Source of the DNA: Mycobacteriales bacterium
GTDB taxonomy: Bacteria > Actinomycetota > Actinomycetes > Mycobacteriales > CADCTP01
NCBI GenBank assembly: GCA_035995165.1
Contig: DASYKU010000019.1
Coordinates: forward strand, 20,813-84,812
Length of the DNA stretch: 64,000 nucleotides
Reading direction: 5' to 3'
Both the position numbers and the translations under genes were made by a program. Shown piece after piece: positions 17,113 to 26,218 of this stretch. The notes beneath the pieces were generated by a model. The model ran no database searches, was not told where the DNA came from, and saw nothing but the letters and a program-made list of their open reading frames with translations. Every line of letters starts with the position of its first letter. The stretch's first letter is position 1.

Positions 17113-19664
17113 GCGCGCGGTCCCGGTCGGCCGTCCTCCGGGGGCCAGCCGCCCTGCTCGCCGCCCCAGCGCTGGCCGTACTGACCGGGCTGGCCCGGCT
17201 CCTGCTCGCCGTAACCCTGGTTCTGGCCGCCGTAACCCTGGTCGCTCTGACCCTGGCCGCCGCCCTGGCCCTGGTCCTGACCGCCGTAGCCCTGGCCCCG
17301 GTCGCCGTAGCCCTGGCCCCGGTCGCCGTAGCCCTGGTTCTGACCGCCGTAGCCCTGGTTCTGACCGCCGTAGCCCTGGTTCTGACCGCCGTAGCCCTGG
17401 CCCTGGTCGCCGTTGCCCTGACCCTGGTTCTGGTTCTGGCCGCCGTGGGACTGGTCCGGGCCGGAACCGTGATCGCCGCGGGCCTGGCCGCCGGAGCCGT
17501 CCGGGGCGGAGCCGTTGCCCTGCGGGGGGCGCTGGTCCGGGGTGCCGTAGCCGCCGGCGCCGTTGCCGTAGTCCGGTCCGCCGGCATATCCCGGCGCGCC
17601 GCCGTACCCGGGCTGGTCGTACTGCCCGTAGCCGGTCTGGGCCGGGTGCCCCTCGGGCGTGGTGTGCCCGTTGCTCGATCCGTTGGTCCCGTACGGCCGG
17701 GGGCCCGGCGACGGCATCCCCGGCGCGGTCCCGTTGGCGGGACCGCGGCCCGCACCGACGGCCTGCAGCTCGGACGGCGTCATCACCGGCGGCTTGTCCG
17801 ACGGCGCCCGCCGGCCGAAGCCCGCGTACGTGTTGTGGGGCGGCCGCTTGGCCACCGGGGCGAGGATCCGGGCCAGGTCGTCCTTGCTCAGGGTCTCCTT
17901 CTCCATGAGCTCGAGGACCAGGTCGTCCAGGACGTCCCGGTACTCGTTGAGGATCTCCCAGGCCTCGTCGTGCGCCATCTCGATGATCTGGCGGACCTCG
18001 GTGTCGATGTCCGTGGCGACGGTCTCGGAGTAGTCCCGCTGGTGGCCGTAGTCCCGGCCGAGGAACGGCTCGGACTCCTTCTGGCCGTACTTCACCGCAC
18101 CGAGCTTCGAGCTCATGCCGTACTCGGTGATCATCGAGCGGGCCAGCTGGCTGGCCTTGGCGATGTCGTCGCTGGCGCCGGTGGTCGGCTCGTGGAAGAC
18201 GAGCTCCTCGGCGGCCCGGCCACCCAGCGCGTACACCAGCTGGTCGATCATCTCGGACCGGATCTGGGTGTAGCGGTCCTCGGTCGGCAGCACCAGCGTG
18301 TGCCCGAGGGACCGGCCGCGCGGCAGGATCGTCACCTTGTGCACCGGGTCGAGGTTGGGCAGCGCCCAGGCTGCCAGTGCGTGGCCACCCTCGTGGTACG
18401 CGGTGAGCTTCTTCTCCTTCTCGCTCATCGCCCGGGTCTTGCGCTCCGGACCGGCGATGACGCGGTCGATCGCCTCCTCCAGCGACGCCATCTGGATGAC
18501 GTTGCCGTTCTGCCGGGCGGTGAGCAGCGCCGCCTCGTTCACCACGTTGGCCAGGTCGGCACCCGTGAAGCCGGGGGTGCGCCGGGCGATCACGCCCAGG
18601 TCGATGTCCGGGCCGAGCGGCTTGCCCTTCGAATGCACGGCCAGCACGGCCTTGCGGCCCTGCAGGTCCGGCCGGTCCACCGCGATCTGCCGGTCGAACC
18701 GGCCCGGCCGCAGCAGCGCCGGGTCGAGGATGTCGGGCCGGTTGGTGGCCGCGATGAGGATGACGCCGCCCCTGACGTCGAACCCGTCCATCTCGACCAG
18801 CAGCTGGTTGAGGGTCTGCTCGCGCTCGTCGTGGCCGCCGCCCATGCCGGCGCCGCGATGCCGGCCGACGGCGTCGATCTCGTCCACGAAGATGATCGCC
18901 GGCGCGTTGGCCTTGGCCTGCTCGAACAGGTCGCGCACCCGGGAGGCGCCGACACCGACGAACATCTCGACGAAGTCCGAGCCGGAGATCGAGTAGAACG
19001 GCACCCCGGCCTCGCCCGCGACCGCGCGGGCCAGCAGGGTCTTGCCGGTGCCGGGCGGGCCGTAGAGCAGGACGCCCTTGGGGATCTTGGCCCCGATGGC
19101 CTGGAACTTGGCCGGGTTCTCCAGGAACTCCTTGATCTCCTGGAGCTCCTCGATGGCCTCGTCCGCGCCGGCCACGTCGGCGAACGTCGTCTTCGGGGTG
19201 TCCTTGCTGACCAGCTTGGCCTTGGACTTGCCGAAGTTCATGACCCGGGAGCCGCCGCCCTGCACCGAGTTCATGATGAAGAACAGCAGGAAGACGACGA
19301 GCAGGATCGGGACCAGGCTGATCAGCAGGCTCACGAAGATGTTCTGCGAGTTGATCTTGGTCTCGAACTTCTGCCCCTTCTGCTGGAGCTGCGTCCCGAT
19401 GCTCTCGTCCAGCCCGGTCGGGAAGGCCGCGGTGATCTTCTCGTGCCCGTCGACCGGTTGCTTCAGCGTGATGTCCAGGGTCTGCTCGCGGTCGTTCACC
19501 ACGACGTCGTCGTAGTTCCCACTCTGGATCTGGGCGAGCGCCACGGATGTCGGGACATTGCTGAACCCGCCGTTGCCTCGGAACAACGCGGGCACGGCAA
19601 GGACGACGATGAGGCCGAGGACTATCCAGAACCACGGCGACTTGAGTATGCGACGACGATCCAT
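17109..19664 (-). CDS. ftsH: ATP-dependent zinc metalloprotease FtsH
   Basis: This 851-residue membrane AAA+ protease degrades misfolded membrane and regulatory proteins. Two membrane segments flank an extracytoplasmic domain in the first ~130 residues. The AAA module has 'GPPGTGKT' and 'IIFVDEID', followed by an SRH arginine-finger region. The protease domain has the zinc motif HEGGH ('[12 protein letters not shown]'). I chose the ATG of '[13 protein letters not shown]' at 19664; the frame is open further upstream. The C-terminal ~190 residues are a Gly/Gln/Tyr/Asn-rich repeat tail not present in typical 610-670-residue FtsH. The folE start overlaps its stop. Confidence 0.95.
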   Translation of the reverse strand: MDRRRILKSPWFWIVLGLIVVLAVPALFRGNGGFSNVPTSVALAQIQSGNYDDVVVNDREQTLDITLKQPVDGHEKITAAFPTGLDESIGTQLQQKGQKFETKINSQNIFVSLLISLVPILLVVFLLFFIMNSVQGGGSRVMNFGKSKAKLVSKDTPKTTFADVAGADEAIEELQEIKEFLENPAKFQAIGAKIPKGVLLYGPPGTGKTLLARAVAGEAGVPFYSISGSDFVEMFVGVGASRVRDLFEQAKANAPAIIFVDEIDAVGRHRGAGMGGGHDEREQTLNQLLVEMDGFDVRGGVILIAATNRPDILDPALLRPGRFDRQIAVDRPDLQGRKAVLAVHSKGKPLGPDIDLGVIARRTPGFTGADLANVVNEAALLTARQNGNVIQMASLEEAIDRVIAGPERKTRAMSEKEKKLTAYHEGGHALAAWALPNLDPVHKVTILPRGRSLGHTLVLPTEDRYTQIRSEMIDQLVYALGGRAAEELVFHEPTTGASDDIAKASQLARSMITEYGMSSKLGAVKYGQKESEPFLGRDYGHQRDYSETVATDIDTEVRQIIEMAHDEAWEILNEYRDVLDDLVLELMEKETLSKDDLARILAPVAKRPPHNTYAGFGRRAPSDKPPVMTPSELQAVGAGRGPANGTAPGMPSPGPRPYGTNGSSNGHTTPEGHPAQTGYGQYDQPGYGGAPGYAGGPDYGNGAGGYGTPDQRPPQGNGSAPDGSGGQARGDHGSGPDQSHGGQNQNQGQGNGDQGQGYGGQNQGYGGQNQGYGGQNQGYGDRGQGYGDRGQGYGGQDQGQGGGQGQSDQGYGGQNQGYGEQEPGQPGQYGQRWGGEQGGWPPEDGRPGPRA
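17210..17460. repeat. Gly/Gln/Tyr-coding repeat tract in ftsH
   Basis: Units of 21-24 bases coding for 'GYGGQNQ' or 'GYGDRGQ' occur in tandem, with three near-identical copies of the GGQNQ-type unit at about 17335-17400. The protein tail is low-complexity and probably disordered. Confidence 0.7.
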
Positions 19665-19874
19665 ACGCTCAGCGGAGGCGCCGTGCCCGGCGGACTCCGT
19701 CCCTCCCGCTCCAGCTGGTGGGCGCCCCCGGCGCGCACGGCGATCAGTCCCTGACAGGAAAGGTACACCGGGCCCGCTGACGACGCGGACCACCACCGGT
19801 CGGTGGCCCTCGCCCGGCGCAACGGACGAGACGTCCGCTGCGTTCCGCCGTTCGCAAGTGGCGCGGTCAGTCGT

Positions 19875-20447
19875 TCAGCGGGTGTAGACCTCCGGCTTGA
19901 GCCGGGCGATGTACGGGAGGTCCCGGTAGCGCTCGGCGTAGTCGAGACCGAACCCGACCACGAACTCGTTCGGGATGTCGAAGCCCAGGTAGCGCACCGG
20001 CACCTTGATCTTCACCGCGTCCGGCTTGCGCAGCAGCGCCATCACCTCCAGCGAGGCGGGCTGCCGGGACTCCAGGTTGCGCAGCAGCCAGGACAGCGTG
20101 AGCCCGGAGTCGACGATGTCCTCGACCACCAGCACGTGCCGGCCGGAGATGTCGCGGTCCAGGTCCTTGAGGATCCGCACGATCCCGGACGAGCTCGTCG
20201 ACGACCCGTACGAGGAGATCGCCATGTACTCCATCGTCACCGGCCGGCTCAGCGCCCGGGCGAAGTCGGCCATCACGATGGCCGCGCCCTTGAGCACCCC
20301 GACCAGCACCGGCTCCCGGTCGGCGTAGTCCGCCGAGACCTCGTCGGCCACCTGCTGGATCCGGGCGGCGAGCTGCTCCTCGGTGAGCAGGACCTCGTCG
20401 ATGTCGCCGTCGTAGGTGTGCACCGCTCCCCGTCCTGACCCCGTCAC
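19875..20447 (-). CDS. hpt: Hypoxanthine (guanine) phosphoribosyltransferase
   Basis: This 190-residue purine salvage enzyme carries the PRPP-binding loop '[14 protein letters not shown]' and the '[18 protein letters not shown]' segment. The C-terminal '[20 protein letters not shown]' is also diagnostic. It transfers ribose phosphate to hypoxanthine/guanine. The GTG start abuts the tilS stop, and an internal GTG ('VHTYDGD') is a shorter alternative. Linkage tilS-hpt-ftsH is a conserved bacterial order. A 210-base gap before ftsH probably holds the ftsH promoter. Confidence 0.95.
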   Translation of the reverse strand: MTGSGRGAVHTYDGDIDEVLLTEEQLAARIQQVADEVSADYADREPVLVGVLKGAAIVMADFARALSRPVTMEYMAISSYGSSTSSSGIVRILKDLDRDISGRHVLVVEDIVDSGLTLSWLLRNLESRQPASLEVMALLRKPDAVKIKVPVRYLGFDIPNEFVVGFGLDYAERYRDLPYIARLKPEVYTR

Positions 20448-21482
20448 TCAGCTCGACCGGTCGAGTCGCAGCATGCCAGACGACCGGGACACCACCCGCC
20501 CGGAGGGGAGCGAGACCGGTCCCTGCCCGTGCCAGTCGGTCACCAGCGCGTCCAGCGCCCGCAGCTGCACCGCGGTCAGCGGTCCCCCGGCCCACGCCCG
20601 CAGCACCCGCGTCCGCACCGCGCGGGGATGTCGCGCGAGCGCATCCGGGTCCAGGACCGGGCCGTCCGGGGTCAGCGCGGCGGCCAGGGCGTCGAGCGCG
20701 TCGAGGTCGTCGCGGAGCAGGCCGGCGGTGCGGGCCAGCGCCTCGGCCGTGCCGCCCTGCAGGATGTCCTCCAGCAGCGGCAGCACCTCGGTCCGGAGCC
20801 GGACCCGGGTGAAGCGGGGGTCGGCGTTGTGCGGGTCGTCCCGGTACGCCAGCCGCTCGGCCACGCAGGCCTCCCGGGTGGCCGCCCGCCGGACCCCCAG
20901 CAGCGGCCGGACCCAGCGCCCGTCCACCGGCCGCATCCCCGCGATCGACCGCGGCCCCGACCCGCGCCCCAACCCCAGCAACACCGTCTCGGCCTGGTCG
21001 TCCAGCGTGTGCCCCAGCACCACCACCCACCCCGGGTACGGCACCCCGGCCGGCGCGGGTCCCGCGCCCACGCCGGCACCGGCGGACCGGGCCGTCCCGG
21101 GGGCCGGGGTGACGGCCCCGGCGGCGGCCCCGGCCGCATCAGCGAGGGCCGCGTAGCGGGCGGTGCGGGCGGCGGCCTCGGGGCCGCCATCGATGCCGAC
21201 CGTGACCCGGCGGACCAGCACGGGGTCGAGACCCAGGGCCCGGCCGAGCGACGCCGTCTCGGCCGCCCAGTCCGCCGACCCGTCCTGCAGCCCGTGGTCG
21301 ACGGTGACGAGCCCGGCGGGGATCCCGAGCCGCGGCGCCTCGAACGCGGTCGCCGCCGCCAGCGCGACCGAGTCCGGCCCCCCGCTGCACGCGACCAGCA
21401 CGCCGGCCGGCCGGAGCTCGGTCAGCGCCCGCCGGACCGCGACCCGGACGGCCGCGACCGCCGGCGCCAATCCCTCCCGCAC
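20448..21482 (-). CDS. tilS: tRNA(Ile)-lysidine synthetase
   Basis: This 344-residue N-type ATP pyrophosphatase converts the wobble C34 of tRNA-Ile(CAU) to lysidine. The PP-loop 'ACSGGPDSVAL' is near residue 32, and 'VDHGLQ', 'GHTLDDQAETVLLGLGRGSG' and 'RPLLGVRR' follow. An Ala/Pro-rich insert around 115-145 lengthens the catalytic domain. It ends directly against hpt. Confidence 0.95.
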   Translation of the reverse strand: MREGLAPAVAAVRVAVRRALTELRPAGVLVACSGGPDSVALAAATAFEAPRLGIPAGLVTVDHGLQDGSADWAAETASLGRALGLDPVLVRRVTVGIDGGPEAAARTARYAALADAAGAAAGAVTPAPGTARSAGAGVGAGPAPAGVPYPGWVVVLGHTLDDQAETVLLGLGRGSGPRSIAGMRPVDGRWVRPLLGVRRAATREACVAERLAYRDDPHNADPRFTRVRLRTEVLPLLEDILQGGTAEALARTAGLLRDDLDALDALAAALTPDGPVLDPDALARHPRAVRTRVLRAWAGGPLTAVQLRALDALVTDWHGQGPVSLPSGRVVSRSSGMLRLDRSS

Positions 21483-21501
21483 CGCCCGGACGGTAGACCG
21501 C

Positions 21502-22581
21502 TCAGGCGGAGGCGGCGGGGCGGAACCCGTGTACGCGCTGGACCCAGTCCAGCGGCGTCGCCAGCTCCGACTTGAGCGGCAGCGTCTCGGCCGACGTCCA
21601 GATCTGGTTGAAGCCCTCGATGCCGACCGCGTCCACGACCGCGCCGACGAACCGGCTGCCGTCCGCGTACTGCCGCATCTTGACGTCGAGGCCGAGCAGC
21701 CGGCGCAGCAGCTTGTCCATCGGGCCGGCGCCCTTGCGACGCTGCCCGAACCGCTCCCGGATCACGCCGATCGAGGGGACCACATCCGGGCCGACCGCGT
21801 TCATGACGTATTCCGCGTGGCCCTCGACCAGCGACATGAACGCCGTCAGCCGGTCGAGGATCTCCCGCTGGGCCGGGCTCTGCACCAGCCCGAGCAGGCC
21901 CTGCGAGTCCCCGCCGCCGCGCAGCGCCTGTCCGAGCTGGGAAGTCAGCGCGGACAGCCGCTCCCGCAGCGCGTCCGGGTCAAGGTCGGTCGCCTCCACC
22001 AGCGCGTCGATCTCGCCGGTGAGGTGCCCGCGCAGCCAGGGCACCGCGGTGAACTGCAGCCGGTGGGTGACCTCGTGCAGCGCGACCCAGAGCCGGAAAT
22101 CGACCGGCGAGACGCCCAGCGTCCGCTCGGCCTCGACCACGTTGGGCGCGACGAGCAGCAGCTGGCCGCCCGGGTCGGCGAAGAACTCGAACTGCCCGAG
22201 CACCTTGCTGGACATGAACGCCAGCACGCCGCCGGCCTGCAGCCCGGTCGCCTTCGGCCCGACGGTCTGCTCGAACTTGCCGGCCGGCTTCGGGCGCCGC
22301 TCCTCCAGCGTCTGCACCAGCGGGGTGAGCAGCCGGGACATGCCCTCGGCGTTGACCTTGACCCAGCCGGGCCGGTCGACGACGCGGGTCGGCGGGACCG
22401 GACCCTCCGCGTGCAGCCCGGTGATCCGCTCCACGTGCGCGGCCGCGACCTCAACCTGGTCCCGCAGCGAGCGGACCGCGGCGTCCGCCTCCGAGCGGGA
22501 CACCTCCGGCCCGGGCGAGATCAGCCGGCTCGCGGTGGAGACGGCGAGATCCCAGTCGACCATTCCGGGCTGGCTGCTCAT
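21502..22581 (-). CDS. Zincin-type metallopeptidase family protein (DUF2342)
   Basis: This 359-residue cytoplasmic protein belongs to the actinobacterial Zincin_2/DUF2342 group, sometimes labelled F420-biosynthesis-associated. It contains a zinc motif HEVTH ('ALHEVTHRLQF') and a downstream 'VEGHAEYVMN' that could supply the third ligand. These give a minigluzincin-like active site, but no substrate is established. It precedes tilS by 19 bases and follows dacB, a common actinobacterial arrangement. Confidence 0.88.
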   Translation of the reverse strand: MSSQPGMVDWDLAVSTASRLISPGPEVSRSEADAAVRSLRDQVEVAAAHVERITGLHAEGPVPPTRVVDRPGWVKVNAEGMSRLLTPLVQTLEERRPKPAGKFEQTVGPKATGLQAGGVLAFMSSKVLGQFEFFADPGGQLLLVAPNVVEAERTLGVSPVDFRLWVALHEVTHRLQFTAVPWLRGHLTGEIDALVEATDLDPDALRERLSALTSQLGQALRGGGDSQGLLGLVQSPAQREILDRLTAFMSLVEGHAEYVMNAVGPDVVPSIGVIRERFGQRRKGAGPMDKLLRRLLGLDVKMRQYADGSRFVGAVVDAVGIEGFNQIWTSAETLPLKSELATPLDWVQRVHGFRPAASA

Positions 22582-22626
22582 GCCGCAACGGTACGCCGGG
22601 GCTCAGACACCGCCAGTCACCCAGGC

Positions 22627-24012
22627 CTACCTGCAGCCACAGCCCGCGAGGGCGGCGGCGACCACGTCGAGGGCGGCCTCGGCCGGCAGCGTGCCACCGA
22701 CCGGGACGCGGTCGGCGACCACGGCGAACACCAGCAGCCGCCCGTCGGCGCCCCGAACCAGCCCGGCCAGCGAGCTGACCCCGTCCAGCGTGCCGGTCTT
22801 GGCCCGGACCTCGCCGGCGGCCAGCGCGGCCGCGCCGGTGCGGTAGCGGTCGTCCAGCGTGCCGAGGTAGCCGGAGATCGGCAGGCCCGGCACCAGCGCG
22901 TGCAGCCGCGGGTCGCTGCTGCCGGTGGCGACCCGGAGCACGCCGGCCAGCAGCGCGGGCGTGACCTTGTCCTGGGCGGACAGGCCGCTGCCGTCGAGCA
23001 GGTGGTCGCCGCCGGCCGGGAGCCGCAGCCGGCTCAGGACCGTACGGGTCGCGTCGGCGGCGCCCTGGAAGCTGGCCGGCGTCCCCTCGGCGATCGCGAT
23101 CTGCCGGGACAGCACCTCGGCCAGCACGTTGTCCGAGTCCAGCAGCATCCGCTCGACCAGCCGCGGGACCGGCGGCGACTCGACCTCGGCCAGGGTGGCG
23201 GCGCCGGGCGGCGCGGTGCCACGGACGACCGCCGCCGTGGGCGCCCCGAGCGCGGCCGCCAGCGCCTGCCCGGCCTCCAGGTCCGGGGTGGTCGAGCGGG
23301 CCCGCAACCCGTCCTGCCGGCCGGCGTCGACCATCGTCGCGCTGACCGGCGTGATGTAGCCGCCGGTGACGTCGCGCGGGTCCCAGGTCGGTGCCATCCC
23401 GGGCCCGGCGAACAGCGAGGAGTCCACGACCACCCGGGTCACCGCCCGGACCCCGGCCTTGCGGGCGGCCGCGGCCAGCGTGCTGACCCGGGCCGCGCCC
23501 GCGTAGTCCGGGGCCTTCCCGGGCGGGGCGGCCGACAGGGTCGGGTCGCCGCCGCCGACCAGCACGACCTCGCCCGGACGGGCGCCGGCCACCACCCTCG
23601 TGCTCAGCCGCTGGTCCGGCCGGGTCACCGACAGCAGCGCGACCGAGGTGAGCAGCTTCGCGGTCGAGGCCGGGGTGACGTACGTCGTGGAGCCGCGGTC
23701 GTAGAGGACCTCGCCGGTGTCCGCGTCCAGCACCGTGGCCGAGACCCGGCCGCCGAGGCGGTCGTCGGACAGCGGCGTGATCAGCGCCTTACCCACGCCG
23801 GACGCGGTCTGCGGGGTGCCGTCGGCGGGCGCGGCCAGCACCGGCGGCGGGGTGACCAGCGGGCTCGGGGTCGGGCTCGCGGAGGCGGCCGGTGCCGCCA
23901 CCGCCGGGGGGTCGCCGCGGCCGGCCAGGTAGAGCCCGCCGCCGACCCCGGCCGCGCCGACCACGAGCGCGCTGGCGCCGGCGATCGTGGCCCGAGTCCG
24001 TGTCCACCGCAC
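22627..24012 (-). CDS. dacB: D-alanyl-D-alanine carboxypeptidase/endopeptidase (PBP4 type)
   Basis: This 461-residue exported enzyme trims peptidoglycan. It has an N-terminal signal anchor (about 8-30) and a Pro/Ala-rich linker. The three penicillin-binding motifs are SxxK ('ASTAKLLTS'), SxN ('DSDNVLAE') and KTG ('RAKTGTLDG'). The long insert between SxxK and SxN is characteristic of the S13 family. It is transcribed away from ppa across a short 89-base divergent region. Confidence 0.93.
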   Translation of the reverse strand: MRWTRTRATIAGASALVVGAAGVGGGLYLAGRGDPPAVAAPAASASPTPSPLVTPPPVLAAPADGTPQTASGVGKALITPLSDDRLGGRVSATVLDADTGEVLYDRGSTTYVTPASTAKLLTSVALLSVTRPDQRLSTRVVAGARPGEVVLVGGGDPTLSAAPPGKAPDYAGAARVSTLAAAARKAGVRAVTRVVVDSSLFAGPGMAPTWDPRDVTGGYITPVSATMVDAGRQDGLRARSTTPDLEAGQALAAALGAPTAAVVRGTAPPGAATLAEVESPPVPRLVERMLLDSDNVLAEVLSRQIAIAEGTPASFQGAADATRTVLSRLRLPAGGDHLLDGSGLSAQDKVTPALLAGVLRVATGSSDPRLHALVPGLPISGYLGTLDDRYRTGAAALAAGEVRAKTGTLDGVSSLAGLVRGADGRLLVFAVVADRVPVGGTLPAEAALDVVAAALAGCGCR

Positions 24013-24101
24013 GTTCGAGAGCCTAGGGGCCGCTCGGAGAGGTTCGCCGGGGGCCGCCGCACCCTAGACTTTCGGCCAACCGTTCTTGGGAGGGGCGAGC
24101 A

Positions 24102-24617
24102 GTGGACTTCGACGTCTTTGTCGAGATCCCCAAGGGGGAGCGGAACAAGTACGAGTTCGACCACACCATCGGACGGATCCGGCTGGACCGGACGCTGTTC
24201 ACGGCGACTCAGTACCCGGCCGACTACGGCTTCATCGAGGGCACCCTCGGCGACGACGGGGACCCGCTGGACGCGATGGTGCTGCTGCAGGTGCCGACGT
24301 TCCCGGGCTGCCTGATCCGGTGCCGGGCCATCGGGATGTACCGGATGCGGGACGAGATGGGCGGCGACGACAAGGTGCTCTGCGTGCCGGCCGCCGACCC
24401 GCGGATGGAGCACCTGCGCGACATCCACCACCTGCCCGAGTTCGAGCGGCTGGAGATCCAGCACTTCTTCAACGTCTACAAGGAGCTCGAGCCGGGCAAG
24501 TCGGTCGAGGGCGCGACCTGGGCCAACCGGACCGAGGCGGAGGCCGAGATCGTCGTCTCCCGCAAGCGCCTGGCCGACAACGACGAGGAGATCGCCTCCG
24601 GCTCCCCCGACCACTGA
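24102..24617 (+). CDS. ppa: Inorganic pyrophosphatase
   Basis: This 171-residue family I pyrophosphatase pulls biosynthetic reactions forward by hydrolysing PPi. '[15 protein letters not shown]', '[12 protein letters not shown]', '[12 protein letters not shown]' (metal-binding Asp cluster) and the late '[13 protein letters not shown]' are all present. The GTG start follows GGGAGGGG. A 36-base hairpin terminator lies at 24732-24767. Confidence 0.97.
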   Translation: MDFDVFVEIPKGERNKYEFDHTIGRIRLDRTLFTATQYPADYGFIEGTLGDDGDPLDAMVLLQVPTFPGCLIRCRAIGMYRMRDEMGGDDKVLCVPAADPRMEHLRDIHHLPEFERLEIQHFFNVYKELEPGKSVEGATWANRTEAEAEIVVSRKRLADNDEEIASGSPDH

Positions 24618-24731
24618 TCCCCGGGCCCATCGGCCGTCCCGGCCGATTCCCGGTCCCGGCCCGAGGAGCGGCCCCGGCCGTACCGCGGGAGCGTCGATGT
24701 CCCGGGCCGGCCGCCAGGCGGGCTGGGACGG

Positions 24732-24767
24732 CAACGGGCCCGGCCACGGAGGTGGCGGGGCCCGTTG
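24732..24767. terminator. Bidirectional hairpin between ppa and the small Pro-rich gene
   Basis: CAACGGGCCC (24732-24741) and GGGCCCGTTG (24758-24767) form a perfect 10-bp stem that continues with GCCAC/GTGGC after one mismatch. It sits between convergent coding regions, so it can serve both strands. Confidence 0.75.
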
Positions 24768-24781
24768 GCTCAGCAGGGGCC

Positions 24782-24967
24782 TCAGAAGTTGATGTCGGGA
24801 CCCGGGTTCGGCATCGGTCCGGGGCTCGGTGCCGGCGGCATCGGGTCCGGCATGGGCGGGCTCGGGTCCGGCGCGGGCGTCGGCGGCATCGGGTCGGGCG
24901 CCGGTCCCGGCGGGGTCGGGTCCGGGGCCGGGGCGGGCGGTTCCGGGTCGATCGGCGGCATGGACAT
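24782..24967 (-). CDS. Small Pro/Asp/Met-rich protein of unknown function
   Basis: This 61-residue open frame consists almost wholly of 'PxPDP', 'PPxP' and 'PDPMPP' type repeats. It has an ATG at 24967 but no convincing ribosome-binding site. It converges with ppa across a strong hairpin, which argues that it is a transcribed gene. The opposite strand in this stretch reads as Gly-rich sequence, the mirror of Pro codons, so coding status is uncertain. Confidence 0.4.
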   Translation of the reverse strand: MSMPPIDPEPPAPAPDPTPPGPAPDPMPPTPAPDPSPPMPDPMPPAPSPGPMPNPGPDINF

Positions 24968-25018
24968 GATCAGGTGTTACCCCGAAATCGCCTGGACGCA
25001 CCGGCTTACGGTCGAAGC

Positions 25019-25603
25019 ATGCTGCCGCCGGAGGTCGTCGCCTACTACGAGTGCGGCGACGAGCAGGATCGGCTGACCGCCCGGATCGGCCGGATCGAGT
25101 GGGCCCGGACCTGGGATCTGCTGCAACGGCACCTGCCGGCGCCGCCGGCGACGGTGCTGGACGTCGGCGGCGGCCCGGGGGCGTACGCGATCCCGTTGGC
25201 GCTGGCCGGGCACCGTGTCCACCTGGTCGACGCCATGCCGCTGCACGTGCAGCAGGCCCGCGATGCCGCCGGGACGACGCTGGCCTCGGCCGAGGTCGGC
25301 GACGCCCGCGCACTCGCCTTCCCGGACACGAGTGCCGACGCGGTGCTCCTGCTCGGCCCGCTCTACCACCTGCTCGAGGCGGCCGAGCGGGACGCCGCGC
25401 TGGCCGAGGCCCGGCGGGTCCTGCGTCCCGGCGGGGTCGTGATGGTCGGGATCGAGGGCCCGGGCCGGCTGCTCGCCGACGTCGACGACTGGCTGGACGA
25501 TCCGGACCGCCGCGAGTGGCTGCTGCACCAGCTGCGCCGGGTCGAGGCCGAGCCGTCCCTGCTCGGCGCCAGCCAGCACGTGATGGCGGTCGCCGACAAG
25601 TGA
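25019..25603 (+). CDS. Class I SAM-dependent methyltransferase, short form
   Basis: This 194-residue methyltransferase has motif I 'VLDVGGGPGAYAI' near residue 45, followed by 'VHLVDAMPLHVQQA' and 'AVLLLGPLYHL'. Family members usually run to about 260-270 residues. Here the region between the 'GPGRLLADVDDWL' segment and the terminal 'GASQHVMAVADK' appears shortened, which suggests an internal deletion of the substrate cap. Start ATG 25019; no strong ribosome site. It lies 36 bases before the padR gene. Confidence 0.8.
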   Translation: MLPPEVVAYYECGDEQDRLTARIGRIEWARTWDLLQRHLPAPPATVLDVGGGPGAYAIPLALAGHRVHLVDAMPLHVQQARDAAGTTLASAEVGDARALAFPDTSADAVLLLGPLYHLLEAAERDAALAEARRVLRPGGVVMVGIEGPGRLLADVDDWLDDPDRREWLLHQLRRVEAEPSLLGASQHVMAVADK

Positions 25604-25620
25604 GTTGACGCGCGGAACTA

Positions 25621-25630
25621 CTCACGTGAG
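25621..25630. promoter_or_regulatory. CTCACGTGAG palindrome ahead of the padR gene
   Basis: A perfect 10-base palindrome ends 9 bases before the GTG start of the PadR regulator. It could be an autoregulatory operator. The known PadR consensus (ATGT-n8-ACAT) is not matched, so this is only a candidate. Confidence 0.3.
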
Positions 25631-25639
25631 AGTGGTCGC

Positions 25640-26218
25640 GTGAGTTCGAGCCGCCTGTACGTCCTGATGCTGCTGGAGCGCCACGGCCCCATGCACGGCC
25701 ACCGGATGCGGCTGACCGCCCAGCAGGACCGCCTCGACCTGTGGACCGACGTCCGGCCGGGCGCGCTCTACAACGTGCTCAAGCGGCTGGCCGCCGAGGG
25801 CCTCATCGAGGCGACGGCCAGCGAGCGCGCGGGCTCGTACCCGGAACGCACCGTGTACGAGCTGACCGCCGCCGGCCGCAAGGCGCTGACCGTGCTGCAC
25901 GACGCCGCGCTGCGCCGGGTCGTGCAGCCGCCGGATCCGTTCGACCTGGCCCTGGCCGCCGGCGACCTGGCCGACCCGGAGCAGCTGCGGCACGCGCTGT
26001 CCGACCGCCGGGACGCCCTGGCGACCCAGCGCACGGCGCTGGCGCACCAGCTCCAGTTCGCCGACCCGTACCTGTCCGTCGCGGAGCGGAAGGTGCTCGG
26101 GCACCTGAAGGTCCGGCTGGACGCCGAGATCGACTGGCACGAGGACGTGCTGGCCGAGCTGCCCGAGATCCTCGCCGACTTCGACCGGCGCCGGTCCCTT
26201 CCGATGGAGGAGCGATGA
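25640..26218 (+). CDS. PadR family transcriptional regulator
   Basis: This 192-residue regulator has an N-terminal winged helix ('LYVLMLLERHGPMHGHRM', 'ALYNVLKRLAAEGLIEA') and a C-terminal helical Vir_act_alpha_C-type dimerisation region. PadR proteins repress drug or phenolic-acid efflux genes and release DNA on ligand binding. The ATGA overlap with the efflux pump gene makes it the likely local repressor. GTG start at 25640. Confidence 0.9.
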   Translation: MSSSRLYVLMLLERHGPMHGHRMRLTAQQDRLDLWTDVRPGALYNVLKRLAAEGLIEATASERAGSYPERTVYELTAAGRKALTVLHDAALRRVVQPPDPFDLALAAGDLADPEQLRHALSDRRDALATQRTALAHQLQFADPYLSVAERKVLGHLKVRLDAEIDWHEDVLAELPEILADFDRRRSLPMEER

